A stretch of DNA of 44,211 bases. Origin: Propylenella binzhouense (GTDB taxonomy: Bacteria > Pseudomonadota > Alphaproteobacteria > Rhizobiales > Afifellaceae). The position numbers and the translations under genes are program-made. Location of the stretch: the NCBI RefSeq assembly GCF_009866965.1, contig NZ_SPKJ01000028.1, positions 1-44,211 of the forward strand, in the 5' to 3' direction. The notes beneath the pieces were generated by a model. The model was not told the origin of the DNA. It saw nothing but the letters and a program-made list of their open reading frames with translations, and searched no databases. Position 1 is the stretch's first letter; the number at the start of each line of letters is the position of its first letter. Of this stretch, positions 21,917 to 33,980 are shown piece by piece.

Positions 21917-22393
21917 CTACTGGTTCGGCTGGGCGGGCGTGCCGCCGCCCGGCACGTCGGCCGCGTTCGGCTCGGCGGTCATCCCGCCCGGCGCGGCGCC
22001 GCCGGTCTCGGAATCGTTGTCGATCACGTTGTTGTCGCCGGGGCTGTCGGCGATCGGCGCGGGCGGGGCGCTCGCCTCGTCGCTGCCCAGCTCGAAGATG
22101 CCCGCGAAGATCGCGATCAGGAAGATGATGGCGAAGGCCGCGACGCCGAGCAGGATCGCACGCCAGCCGTAGTCGCGCCGGGTCGGCGGCATCGGATGCA
22201 CGCGGTCCCCGCGAATGGTCGCGTCCCCCTCCCGGAGCGCCTGGGCCGGCGCCACGCCGGTATCCGGGCTGCCGAGCAGGGGATCCGCTTCCGGCAGCTG
22301 CGCATCCGCCGGCCGCGGAAAGGTCGGATCGTTCGCGACTGCTTCCCGCTCGGCGGCGGGATCGGTGGGTCTCGTCTGTCTGGCAACAGCCAT
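21917..22393 (-). CDS. Single-pass membrane protein of unknown function
   Basis: The 158-residue protein has a Pro-rich N-terminal cytoplasmic region (residues 1-72), one membrane helix (about 75-98, WRAILLGVAAFAIIFLIAIFAGIF) and an acidic, Pro/Gly-rich tail with NNVIDND. GGGAG precedes the ATG. I see no enzyme motif and do not recognise the family. Disordered tails on both sides suggest a scaffold or linker. It is convergent with the zeta-subunit gene. Confidence 0.7.
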   Translation of the reverse strand: MAVARQTRPTDPAAEREAVANDPTFPRPADAQLPEADPLLGSPDTGVAPAQALREGDATIRGDRVHPMPPTRRDYGWRAILLGVAAFAIIFLIAIFAGIFELGSDEASAPPAPIADSPGDNNVIDNDSETGGAAPGGMTAEPNAADVPGGGTPAQPNQ

Positions 22394-22485
22394 TGCGCTT
22401 CTCCCGAGCGGTTCATCGGGTAGGCAACGGCTGGATTCGGCGTTCGTTCCGCTCCGTTCCGGGGCGGCGGCGGCGTCCCCGCAGG

Positions 22486-23027
22486 TCAGAGATGCTGCAG
22501 GAATCGGGCGAAGACGAGGGTTCCCTCCGGCCACGGACCGTGTCCCGACACGGTGTTGATGTGCCCGGCGTCTCCGGCGTCGAGGAGGAGCGAACCCCAT
22601 GCGTTCGCCATGTCTCCCGCCGTCTCGTAAAGGCAGTACGGGTCCGTCCGGCTCGCGATGACGAAGGACGGGAACGGCAGCGGATCGGTGGAAACCGTCG
22701 CGAAGCCGGAGGCCGCCTCCGGAAAGGCGGCGCCCGCGGGGTCCGGCGGCGCGACGAGGAAAGCGCCGCGGACGACGCCGCGGAGATGCCTTGCCGCGTT
22801 GACGCAGACGAGCACGCCGAGGCTGTGCGCCACGATGACGACCGGCCGTTCCGCGCTCTTCGCCTGGGCGATCAGGGCCGCCGGCCACTCGACCGGGTCG
22901 GGCCGTTCCCAGTCGGTCTGTTCGACCCGCCGGGCGGTGGAGAGGTTCCGCTCCCACCGGCTCTGCCAGTGATCGGGACCGGAACCCCCGAGGCCCGGCA
23001 CGATCAGGATGTCCGCTTCGGATGCCT

Positions 23028-23031
<4 letters not shown>
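22486..23031 (-). CDS. RBBP9/YdeN-type alpha/beta hydrolase
   Basis: The 181-residue protein begins ILIVPGLGGSGPDHWQSRWE and has nucleophile Ser70 in VAHSLG, an acid in ASRTDPYC and a His in GHINTVSGHGPWP, the serine-hydrolase triad of the RBBP9/YdeN family. The substrate is unknown. The start overlaps the purB stop by ATGA, so it is translationally coupled to purB. Confidence 0.88.
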
Positions 23032-24341
<1,310 letters not shown>

Positions 24342-24391
24342 GTGTCGACCTTCTCCGAAGGCGTTGCCGTACCAGACCGTGGCGGTCCGGT

Positions 24392-24841
24392 TCAACGCGC
24401 GGAACGCATCAGAAGATATGCGAAGAGGAATGTGAGCGGCACGCCGGCCGGCAGGAGCAGCCAGCCCATGACGGTGAGATAGGCGTAGATGGCGCTCGCC
24501 GCCTGGATGAGCGTCCAGAAGGCGAGATGCCCGGGCTCGAGGCTCCACGGTATGTCGCCCCAGCCGATATCCTCGAGGAAGAGAAGAAAGCAGGTGAGCG
24601 CGGAGGTCCCGCCGAAGAGCCCCAGAAGCGCTGCCGCCAGCCGCGCGGAGGCGGCGCGGCGCCGCAGCAGGCCGAGCACCGCGCCGGTCAGCAGCCCGGC
24701 GAGCGTCGCGCCGACGAGAAGGAACGTGCAGGCGAGCGCGAACCGCTCGCTGGCGGGCCTGCCGATCTGCAGCCATGGCACGGCGAAGGACGCCGTCATG
24801 GCGAGGCCGAAGAGGAGGGCGAGTGCGAGGGAGCGGGCCAC
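24392..24841 (-). CDS. Four-helix membrane protein of unknown function
   Basis: The 149-residue protein has four hydrophobic segments (about 3-22, 34-58, 68-90 and 110-143) and a short polar loop with WGDIPWSLEPGHL. The start is GTG at 24841 with GAGG upstream. It lies 50 nt before purB on the same strand. No family is recognised; the even spacing of helices and low charge support a real integral membrane protein. Confidence 0.65.
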   Translation of the reverse strand: MARSLALALLFGLAMTASFAVPWLQIGRPASERFALACTFLLVGATLAGLLTGAVLGLLRRRAASARLAAALLGLFGGTSALTCFLLFLEDIGWGDIPWSLEPGHLAFWTLIQAASAIYAYLTVMGWLLLPAGVPLTFLFAYLLMRSAR

Positions 24842-24918
24842 GCGGCCTCATGCCCGAATGCGCGCGCGCCGTCGAGCGCGAAGGTCGCCGGGCGGGGCGA
24901 CGGGAGAACCGCTCGGGT

Positions 24919-25398
24919 TCAGGATTCGCGCAAGGGCAAGGCCGGCGTGTCCTTCACGGTCGCGACCACGATCCGGGACTGGACGTCCGTGACCAGCTCG
25001 TTGTCGAGAAGCTTGAACCGGAGGAATTCGTCATAGGCCTGGATGTCCCGGGTCACGACCTTGATCATGTAGTCGACGGCTCCTGTTATGCGCTCGCAGA
25101 GAAGCACTTCGGCCCATGTGTTCACCATCCGGTCGAAGGTCTCCATGTTCTGCCGGCTCGGCAGGCCGAGCTTCACGAACGCGTAGGCGACGAAGTCGAG
25201 CCCCACCGCCTGGCGGTCGACGAGGGCGACGACGGCGCGGATCGCCCCGGCCTCCTTCAGCCGCTTGATCCGCCGCCAGGCTGGTGTCTGGCTCATGCCG
25301 GCGAGGCGGGCCACCTCGTTGACGGGAAGCGACGCGTCCCGCTGCAGGACGCGCAGGATGCGGATGTCTCCGGGGTCGAGGTCGAGCGAAGCCGTCAT
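24919..25398 (-). CDS. Lrp/AsnC-family transcriptional regulator
   Basis: The 159-residue protein has an AsnC-type winged helix (LDLDPGDIRILRVLQRDASLPVNEVARLAGMSQTPAWRRIKRLKEAGAI, residues 5-53) and a RAM ligand-binding domain (about 65-150, with ITGAVDYMIKVVTRDIQAYDEF). Such proteins form octamers and usually sense an amino acid. The peptidase gene and the liv operon upstream on the same strand fit an amino acid role, but the target is not proven. It begins 40 nt after the peptidase stop, so the two may share a transcript. Confidence 0.9.
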   Translation of the reverse strand: MTASLDLDPGDIRILRVLQRDASLPVNEVARLAGMSQTPAWRRIKRLKEAGAIRAVVALVDRQAVGLDFVAYAFVKLGLPSRQNMETFDRMVNTWAEVLLCERITGAVDYMIKVVTRDIQAYDEFLRFKLLDNELVTDVQSRIVVATVKDTPALPLRES

Positions 25399-25438
25399 GA
25401 TCCGCCAACAGCCGACGATCGGGCGAGCATGGCGCGGA

Positions 25439-26446
25439 TCAGGCCGTCAGGCCATAGCGTTCGCGCCAGGTGGGGGCGGGATCGCCGGGCGCCGGCGCGG
25501 CCTCGTAGACGGCGCGCGCGACCGCACGGGCGAGCGCCGCCGCCGCGCCCGCCGAAAGCTCGGTGAGGTCGCGCGCAGGGTCGCGGAGCGGAACGCGCCC
25601 GGTCGAGAGGACGAAGACCGTGTCGCCGTCCATCGGCGTGTGGACCGGGTAGATCGAAAGGGCGAGGCCGTCATGCGCGGCGGCGGCGATCCGCGTCGCC
25701 TGCGCGGGCGCGAGCGCGAGATCGGTCGCGATGACGGCGATGGTCGTGTTGCCGCCCGCGCGCGCGCCGAGCTTCGTGACGGCGGCGCCCGCATCGGCCG
25801 GCATGGGCGACGGAAGTCCGAGCCCGCCGAACTCGCCGTCGATCTCGAAGGGCGCCGCCCTGAAATGCGGCGTCGAGCCGAGCGTCGCGCGGCCGAGCGG
25901 ATTGGCCGCGACGAAGGCCTGCACGGTCGCGCCGCAGGCGAGCGCGGCGGAGGCGGCGCCGAAGCCGCCCTTGAGATCGGCCGTGAAGGCGCCGGTGCCC
26001 GCGCCGACGGTGCCGAGCGTCGTCGTCGTCGCGGCCGCTTCGCAGGCCGCTGTGCCGAACGCGCGGTAGCGCGAGGGGCCGCCGCCGGCCACGGCCGTCT
26101 TGTCGCCGCCATTGGCGAGATCGAAGAGGATCGCCGCCGGCACGATCGGCACGCGCACCGGCCCGACCGCGAAGCCGCGTCCCTGGCCGGCAAGCCAGGA
26201 CATCGCGCCGTCCGCCGCGGCGAGCCCGAAGGCCGACCCGCCCGACAGGACGATGGCGTCGACGCGCTCGACCGTCGCCTCGGGGCGCAGCAGGTCGGTC
26301 TCGCGCGTGCCCGGCGCGCCGCCGCCGACATGGACGCCGGCCACGGCGGGGACGTCCGGAAGGAGGACGGTCGCGCCCGATTTCAGCGCCGGGTCGCCCG
26401 CGTGTCCGATCCGCAGGCCGGAGAGGACGGGGAATGTGTGCGTCAT
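25439..26446 (-). CDS. P1-family (DmpA/NylC-type) N-terminal nucleophile peptidase
   Basis: The 335-residue protein matches the P1/S58 family, which includes aminopeptidase DmpA and nylon-oligomer hydrolase NylC. Features seen are GLRIGHAGD, VHVGGGAPGTRETDLL, VLSGGSAFGLAAADG and the self-cleavage region GGNTTIAVIATDL. Cleavage between Asn233 and Thr234 would make Thr234 the catalytic nucleophile and give two chains. The substrate is unknown. It precedes an Lrp gene and follows the liv operon on the same strand after hairpins. Confidence 0.88.
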   Translation of the reverse strand: MTHTFPVLSGLRIGHAGDPALKSGATVLLPDVPAVAGVHVGGGAPGTRETDLLRPEATVERVDAIVLSGGSAFGLAAADGAMSWLAGQGRGFAVGPVRVPIVPAAILFDLANGGDKTAVAGGGPSRYRAFGTAACEAAATTTTLGTVGAGTGAFTADLKGGFGAASAALACGATVQAFVAANPLGRATLGSTPHFRAAPFEIDGEFGGLGLPSPMPADAGAAVTKLGARAGGNTTIAVIATDLALAPAQATRIAAAAHDGLALSIYPVHTPMDGDTVFVLSTGRVPLRDPARDLTELSAGAAAALARAVARAVYEAAPAPGDPAPTWRERYGLTA

Positions 26447-26474
26447 GGCCTATCCTGAGGCGAGCGGAGGGCGG

Positions 26475-26519
26475 GCTTGCCGGAAAGCAAGCGCCCCGGC
26501 GCGTTGCCGCGCCGGGGCG
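26475..26519 (-). terminator. Tandem hairpins after the liv operon
   Basis: A 12-bp perfect stem (26492-26503 with 26508-26519, loop TTGC) is followed on the minus strand by a second inverted repeat (26475-26480 with 26487-26492). They lie 40 nt past the livJ stop. The T-content after the first stem is modest. Confidence 0.6.
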
Positions 26520-26558
26520 TCGATGGTCTCGCGGCGGCGCGGCGCGCCGGTCCGGAGC

Positions 26559-27665
<1,107 letters not shown>

Positions 27666-27818
27666 GTCGTCTCCCTCTGACTTAACAAGGTCCGATGACG
27701 TGTTCCCAGCTGCGCACCGGACCGGAACGAGAAGGCCGAAATGGCCCGCCTGGGCCGCATCTAAGCTGATTTCTCCAGCGAAAGATACCGGTCCTCCGCT
27801 CCGGATGCGTGCCCATTT

Positions 27819-28184
27819 TCAGGCTTCCGAGGCGTTCTCGGCGGCGTGCGGCCGACCGGCGAGGAAGCCATACTGGGACGCCATCTGGCGGGCGCGCGTG
27901 ACCTGCCGCCCGGCCGCCGCCGCCATGCCGAGGAACACCAGGTCGACGAGGAAATAGTAGACCCCCGTGCCGAACCCGGCGAGCGGCAGGAAGAAGGTCC
28001 CGTTGAACAGGCTGAAATGGATGAAGCGGGTGGCGATCCCCAGCAGCACGACATAGACGGCGAGCTGCCACCAGGGGGCCCAGACGCGCGCCGTCGCGCG
28101 CCCCGTCAGCCAGGCGGCGCCGCAGCCGAGCACGATCGTCACGAACACGAATTCCGAGATCGACACTTCCCAGATCGCGGTCAC
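27819..28184 (-). CDS. Small membrane protein in the liv operon (DUF6867-like)
   Basis: The 121-residue protein has three hydrophobic segments (about 10-28, 38-55 and 66-90) and a soluble C-terminus (RQVTRARQMASQYGFLAGRPHAAENASEA). It starts with GTG 10 nt after livF. From memory, small proteins of this type (DUF6867) recur beside liv genes in rhizobia; I could not verify this. A role in transporter assembly is possible but unproven. Confidence 0.65.
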   Translation of the reverse strand: MTAIWEVSISEFVFVTIVLGCGAAWLTGRATARVWAPWWQLAVYVVLLGIATRFIHFSLFNGTFFLPLAGFGTGVYYFLVDLVFLGMAAAAGRQVTRARQMASQYGFLAGRPHAAENASEA

Positions 28185-28194
28185 GGCAGGGTCC

Positions 28195-28935
28195 TCAATG
28201 GCGTCCGCCTTCGAGATAGGCGGCCCGGACGTCCTCGCGTGCGAGAAGTTCGCGCCCGCTCCCGGACATGGTGATCCGTCCGTTGACCATCACGTAGCCG
28301 ATATCGGCGAGCCGGAGCGCATGGAAGGCGTTCTGCTCGACGAGGAAGACGGTGAGGCCCTGCTCGCGGTTGAGGTCCCGGATGACGCTGAAGATCTGCT
28401 TGACGACGAGCGGCGCCAGACCAAGCGATGGCTCGTCGAGCAGGAGGAGGCGGGGCCGGCTCATCAGCGCGCGCGCGATCGCGAGCATCTGCTGCTCGCC
28501 GCCCGAAAGCGTGCCGCCGCGCTGGTTCTGCCGCTCCTTCAGGCGCGGAAAGAGGTCGAAGACGCGCCGCAGGTCCTCGTCGAAGGTCGCGAAGCGGTTG
28601 ATCGCGGCGCCCATCTGGAGGTTCTCCAGCACCGTCATGCGCGGGAAGATGCGCCGGCCCTCCGGCGACTGGGCGATCGCGCGCGACATGATCGCGTGCG
28701 TCGGCAGGGCGGTGATGTCCTCGCCGTCGAAGACGATCCGGCCCTGGCGTGCCTTCGGATTCCCGCAGATCGTCATCATGAGCGTCGACTTGCCGGCGCC
28801 GTTCGCGCCGATAAGCGCCACGATCTTGCCTTCCGGCACCGCGATGTCGACGCCGCGCAGCGCGACGATCTTGCCGTAATAGGTGTGGACGCCCTCGACG
28901 GAGAGGAGCGGGCGTTCGCCGTTCGCCGCGCTCAA
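28195..28935 (-). CDS. livF: Branched-chain amino acid ABC transporter ATPase LivF
   Basis: The 246-residue cytoplasmic ATPase has Walker A GANGAGKS at 43-50, the ABC signature LSGGEQQ, Walker B LLLLDEPSLGLAP and the switch His in VFLVEQN. The start is TTG at 28935, overlapping the livG stop as TTGA, with GGGAGG upstream. No ATG or GTG is available near the start, so TTG is likely real. It pairs with LivG to power the permease. Confidence 0.95.
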   Translation of the reverse strand: MSAANGERPLLSVEGVHTYYGKIVALRGVDIAVPEGKIVALIGANGAGKSTLMMTICGNPKARQGRIVFDGEDITALPTHAIMSRAIAQSPEGRRIFPRMTVLENLQMGAAINRFATFDEDLRRVFDLFPRLKERQNQRGGTLSGGEQQMLAIARALMSRPRLLLLDEPSLGLAPLVVKQIFSVIRDLNREQGLTVFLVEQNAFHALRLADIGYVMVNGRITMSGSGRELLAREDVRAAYLEGGRH

Positions 28936-29870
28936 ATCCCGGCCTCCCGCGTCTCCAGCGCGCTCTCCACCAACTCGACCTCCTCGTCCTCGACGCCGAG
29001 ATAGGCCGCGATCACCTTCGGGTCGTTGCGGACGAAATCGGCCGGGCCGTCCGAGATCTTCACGCCGTAATCGAGCACGATGACGTGGTCCGAGATCTCC
29101 ATCACCACGCCCATGTCGTGCTCGATGAGGAGCACCGAGACGCCGTGCTCGGCGCGGATGAACTGCAGGAGCTCGTTGAGCTCCGCGGATTCGCGCGGGT
29201 TGAGGCCGGCGGCCGGCTCGTCGAGACAGAGGAGATGCGGGTCCGCGCACATCGCCCGCGCGATCTCGAGCCGCCGCTGCGCGCCGTAGGGCAGGTCGCC
29301 GGCCGGATCGTCGGCACGCTCGATGAGGTCGACGCGCTCCAGCCAGTAGACCGCCTTGTCGATCGCCTCCTGCTTGGCGCGGCGGTAGCCGGGCAGCATC
29401 AGGACGCCGGCGATCGTGTAGCCGGAGGCGAGCATCAGCTTGTTGTGCTGGGCGACCAGCAGGTTCTCGAGAGCCGTCATGCCGCCGAAGAGGCGGATGT
29501 TCTGGAAGGTGCGGGCGACGCGGGCGTGATGGGCGATCCCGTAATCCGGCATGCGCTCCAGCAGGAAGGCCGCGTGCCCGTCCCGGGCGAGATACTGGCG
29601 GCCCGAGCGGGTGAGGTCCTCGATGAGCCCGGTCCCGACCTTCTCGCCGTGGCGCATTACGATGCGGCCGCTGGTCGGCTTGTAGAAGCCCGTGACGCAG
29701 TTGAAGACGGTCGTCTTGCCGGCGCCGTTCGGGCCGATCAAAGCGGTGATGTCGCCGCGGCCGACATTGAACGAGAGGTCGTTGACGGCGACCAAGCCGC
29801 CGAACCGCATCATCAGGTGCTCGACGGTGAGGACGGGATCGAGATCCCAGCGGGGGCGGGCGCTCTCCAT
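28932..29870 (-). CDS. livG: Branched-chain amino acid ABC transporter ATPase LivG
   Basis: The 312-residue ATPase has Walker A GPNGAGKT at 46-53, the LivG-specific insertion (VARTFQNIRLFGGMTALENLLVAQH), a signature region LPYGAQRRLEIARAM (Y-G-A-Q replacing the usual S-G-G-Q, normal for LivG) and Walker B LLCLDEPAAGLNP. The ATG at 29870 (MESARPRW) is 2 nt after the livM stop. Confidence 0.95.
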   Translation of the reverse strand: MESARPRWDLDPVLTVEHLMMRFGGLVAVNDLSFNVGRGDITALIGPNGAGKTTVFNCVTGFYKPTSGRIVMRHGEKVGTGLIEDLTRSGRQYLARDGHAAFLLERMPDYGIAHHARVARTFQNIRLFGGMTALENLLVAQHNKLMLASGYTIAGVLMLPGYRRAKQEAIDKAVYWLERVDLIERADDPAGDLPYGAQRRLEIARAMCADPHLLCLDEPAAGLNPRESAELNELLQFIRAEHGVSVLLIEHDMGVVMEISDHVIVLDYGVKISDGPADFVRNDPKVIAAYLGVEDEEVELVESALETREAGI

Positions 29871-29872
29871 CC

Positions 29873-31335
29873 TCAGTGGCCCTCGCCCTGGGCGACCATG
29901 TCCGCGCCGATGAGCTTCCTCTCCTTCAGCACGGCCGACGGCTCGCGGCTGGAGATGAGCCCGCGCGGCTTCCACACCATGATGACCACCATCGCGAGGC
30001 CGAAGATCAGCATCCGGTATTGGGTCGGGTCGAAGCCCGGCCCGAATATGTCGCGCAGGAAGCCGAGATTGCGCAGGAGCTCGATGCCCCCGATCATGAC
30101 CACCGAGGCGATCACCACCCCGATCTGCGAGCCGAGGCCGCCGAGCACCACGATGGCGAGGATGATCGCCGATTCCAGGAAGGTGAAGCTCTCCGGCGAG
30201 ATGAAGCCCTGGCGGGTCGCGAAGAAGGAGCCGGCGATCCCGCCGAACATCGCCCCCGTGGCGAAGGCGGTGAGCTTGGTGTTCGTGGTGTTGATGCCGA
30301 GCGACCGGCAGGCGATCTCGTCCTCCCGCAGGGCCTCCCAGGCGCGGCCGATCGGCAGGCGCCGCAGCCGGAGCGTCACGAAATTGGTGAGAAGGGCGAG
30401 GCCGAGGATGATGTAGTAGAGATAGACGAAGCGGTGGATGGAATCGTAGGGGATACCGAGAAAGGCAGCCACGCCGTCCTCGCCCCGGCTGAAGTCCATT
30501 CCGAGGAAGGTCGGCTTCGGGATGCCGGAAATGCCGTTCGGGCCCCCGGTAAAGTCGTACCAGTTGAGCAGGATGATCCGGATGATCTCGCCGAAGGCGA
30601 GCGTCACGATCGCGAGATAGTCGCCCCGGAGCCTCAGCACCGGAAAGCCGAGGATCAGGCCCCAGCAGGCGGCGAGCAGCCCGGCGAGCGGCAGGCAGAG
30701 CCAGAAGCCGAGCCCGAAATTCTGCGCGATGAGCGCGAAGGAATAGGCGCCGACGGCATAGAAGGCGACGTAGCCGAGGTCGAGGAGACCCGCGAGGCCG
30801 ACCACGATGTTGAGGCCCCAGCCGAGCATCACGTAGGTCAGGATCAGGATCGCGAGGTCGAGATATTGCCGGTCCCGCTGCGGAAACAGCCAGAGGATGA
30901 GGAACGGGAAGGCGAGCGCGAGGACGAGGAGGCCCGGCCCGAGGAGGCGTCCGAGCGCCGTCAGGGCGGCGGCCCAGCCGGGTGCGGCGGCGGTGACGGT
31001 GCGCGGTCGGGCGTCGCGGAAGACGAAGAGCCTGAGAAGGAGGCGCCCCGCGAAGACGATCGCTACCGCGGTCGCGAACAGCCCCCAGCGCGTGCTGAGC
31101 ACGAGGCCGCCGGGTCCGATTTCGGTGCGCAGGCCGAGGAAGAAGAAGCCGAGGACCGCCGCCACCAGCGCAGCGAAGAGCGCGTCCCTGAGGGCGGCCC
31201 GCAGGCCGCCGTCGCGGCGCCGGGGCTGCTTGAACGGCGGTTCGCCGGAAACCGCGTCGCGCCGTTTCTCCTCCTCGATCTCGGCGCCGGCCGGACGGAG
31301 ATCGCTGGCGTCCGCCACGCTCCCGGCCTCCGCCA

Positions 31336-31336
<1 letters not shown>
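29873..31336 (-). CDS. livM: Branched-chain amino acid ABC transporter permease LivM
   Basis: The 487-residue permease has a hydrophilic N-terminal extension of about 48 residues, then about ten hydrophobic helices and the BPD-type permease region (VVGLAGLLDLGYVAFYAVGAYSFAL, GDYLAIVTLAFGEIIRIILLN, GRAWEALREDEIACRSLGINTTNTKLTAF). The start is the ATG at 31336, sharing one base with the livH stop. A GTG directly upstream (31339) gives the alternative GTGA overlap. Confidence 0.95.
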
Positions 31337-32271
<935 letters not shown>

Positions 32272-32724
32272 ACGCGACCGCGCTCCCGTTTCGGCCTCCG
32301 GGCATCCGGCGCTGCGCAGTCTCGCCGGCGCGGCGCGGCCGATGCCCGCATGGTCGTGAGCCTAGCAAGGGGTTTGCGGCTGCACAACCAACGGCACTGC
32401 CCGAATCGCACGCATGGTGCGCATCTGCGTCCAATTGAGGAGATCGCGCGGGGCCGGGCCCGCGACGGTCGCGGTCCGGCCGCAGCGGCCGGCTTGCCGT
32501 AGCTCCGGGCTTCGCCGTCTCCGGACGGATGGTGCCGAAAAGAAAATTCCGCCTTGCCCTCCTGCCAGGCGAGGCCCATATTGGACATATCGATCTTTGG
32601 GCCGGACGACTTGGCCGTACTGCCTGCGAATGTCGGGCGCACGTTCAGACTTTCTCTCCAAAATTCGACTTTCAGAGCGGGCGCTTTTGCGCCTGCACAT
32701 ACGCGCGTCACGAAAGGACACGAC
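32272..32724. other. Divergent intergenic region livH / cspA
   Basis: These 453 bp hold no convincing gene. I see a livH promoter candidate at its left, a perfect 7-3-7 inverted repeat (CCGGCCG-CAG-CGGCCGG, 32476-32492) and, near the right end, the AT-richer probable leader of the cold shock gene. A long untranslated leader would fit cspA-type genes, whose mRNA structure responds to temperature. Confidence 0.5.
32359..32387 (-). promoter_or_regulatory. Predicted livH promoter
   Basis: On the minus strand, TTGTGC (32382-32387) and TAGGCT (32359-32364) are separated by 17 bp, about 88 bp upstream of livH. Confidence 0.35.
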
Positions 32725-32934
32725 ATGGCCGTAGGCACGGTGAAGTTTTACAATTCGCAGAAGGGTTTCGGGTTCATCCAGCCGGATGACGGCGGCAAGG
32801 ACGTCTTCGTCCACGCCACCGCGCTCGAGGCCGCCGGCATGCGCGGGCTCGTCGAAGGCCAGAAGATCGCCTTCGAGGTGCAGACCGATCGCCGCTCCGG
32901 CAAGGCGGCGGCTGCGAACCTGCAGCACGCCTGA
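32725..32934 (+). CDS. cspA: CspA-type cold shock protein
   Basis: The 69-residue single cold-shock-domain protein (MAVGTVKFYNSQKGFGFIQPDDGGKDVFVHATALEAAGMRGLVEGQKIAFEV) has RNP1 KGFGFI and RNP2 DVFVHA. It binds single-stranded RNA and DNA and acts as an RNA chaperone. AAAGGA is the ribosome binding site. It heads a run of three small plus-strand genes. Confidence 0.95.
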   Translation: MAVGTVKFYNSQKGFGFIQPDDGGKDVFVHATALEAAGMRGLVEGQKIAFEVQTDRRSGKAAAANLQHA

Positions 32935-32995
32935 CGATCCGAGGAGGCGCGGGCGGCCCCCGCGCCCCTCATCCACCGAGCCGAAGGAGACTCCG

Positions 32996-33187
32996 ATGCC
33001 GAGCCATGCATTCAAAGTCGGCCAGAAGGTTCTCCTCTCCGGATCGTCCCTGATGCGGGGAGCCGCCGGGACCTACAAGATCGTGGCGCTGCTCCCGGAG
33101 GAACGCGGGGACTGGCAGTACCGCGTCCAGAGCACCGACGGAAATCAGCAGCGTGTCGTCTGGCAGAGCCAGCTCGCGCCCGCCTAG
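32996..33187 (+). CDS. 63-residue hypothetical protein, rhizobial small-protein type
   Basis: The sequence (MPSHAFKVGQKVLLSGSSLMRGAAGTYKIVALLPEERGDWQYRVQSTDGNQQRVVWQSQLAPA) reads as a small all-beta fold. It resembles short hypothetical proteins that I recall from rhizobia (FKVGQ-V ... YKIV-LLP-E-YR-S ... RVV-ESQL). No function is known to me. AGGAG is well placed before the ATG and the gene follows cspA by 61 nt. Confidence 0.75.
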   Translation: MPSHAFKVGQKVLLSGSSLMRGAAGTYKIVALLPEERGDWQYRVQSTDGNQQRVVWQSQLAPA

Positions 33188-33337
33188 GCCGCTGCGGGCC
33201 GGCGGAATCCGGGCGGTGCGGATCGTTGGCCTGGCGACGCTGCGGCAGACCCTGCCGGTCATGCGCACGGTCGGGACCGGCGATCGGTGAACCCCGGGGA
33301 TCCTTCTGCCCGCCGGCGAAAGGGAAAGGGAGACGGC

Positions 33338-33571
33338 ATGGCCGACACGACGACGAAGCACCGCAGGAACGCGGATGCGCTCTTCAAGCAGACCGTCAGG
33401 GACGCCCGCGAACGGGATCGCTCCGAAGCGCTCGCTGCCTACGAACTGGAAGCCGCCTCGGTGCGGGAGAAATCGGCCAGGCTGCGCGAGTTGAGGCTCG
33501 CCAAGGAGGCGGCGGAGCGCGAGACCGCGTCCGCAGCGGCGCCGAAGAAGGTCCGCGCCCGCAAGGCGTGA
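33338..33571 (+). CDS. 77-residue basic helical protein
   Basis: The sequence is almost entirely alpha-helical and highly charged (RRNADALFKQTVRDARERDRSEALAAYELEAASVREKSARLRELRLAKEAAERE...KKVRARKA), ending in a basic tail that suggests nucleic acid contact. Similar small proteins occur in rhizobia, often labelled transcriptional regulator without proof. AAAGGGAG precedes the ATG. Confidence 0.7.
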   Translation: MADTTTKHRRNADALFKQTVRDARERDRSEALAAYELEAASVREKSARLRELRLAKEAAERETASAAAPKKVRARKA

Positions 33572-33614
33572 GACGACCGGACCCGGACCGGTAACCGCGG
33601 CCCGGCATGCAGCC

Positions 33615-33947
33615 TCATTGCAGCCCGCCGGGCAGCCCGCCGGCGCGGCGCGTCCGGAGCCGGTGCTCGATCCACGCGGTCGCGGCGCCGAGATCGGCGA
33701 ACACCGGCCCGCCTTGGCCGTGGAATTGGCCCAATCCGGCTTCGAGGAACCACTGGCCGGCCTGCGGGTGCTCGGACGACAATCGGACCAGCACCGCGAC
33801 CAGCCGGTCGCCGGGGAAGCCCAGCCTTCCGTCTTCGTCGGGAGAACCGGTCTCGATGATGACTTGATGGTGAGGGGCCGGAAGCCGCTGCTCACGCCAC
33901 CTGCCTCCGATTCCATTCCGTTCGCCTGACGCAGGGGCAAATGGCAC
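33615..33947 (-). CDS. 110-residue hypothetical protein
   Basis: The minus-strand frame contains a plausible globular stretch (RLPAPHHQVIIETGSPDEDGRLGFPGDRLVAVLVRLSSEHPQAGQWFLEAGLGQFHGQGGPVFADLGAATAWIEHRL). I choose this strand over the overlapping opposite frame, which is richer in Arg/Pro and less protein-like. The start is GTG at 33947 without a clear ribosome binding site, so it may be shorter. The function is unknown. It lies 33 nt downstream of the Crp/Fnr gene on the same strand. Confidence 0.5.
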   Translation of the reverse strand: MPFAPASGERNGIGGRWREQRLPAPHHQVIIETGSPDEDGRLGFPGDRLVAVLVRLSSEHPQAGQWFLEAGLGQFHGQGGPVFADLGAATAWIEHRLRTRRAGGLPGGLQ

Positions 33948-33980
33948 GGATGGCCCGCGGGTTCAGGTGGCCGCCCTACC

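Noticed and set aside
33618-33929. 103-codon plus-strand frame opposite the 110-residue ORF
   Set aside because: More Arg/Pro/Ala-rich and lacking a hydrophobic core pattern; the minus strand reads better.
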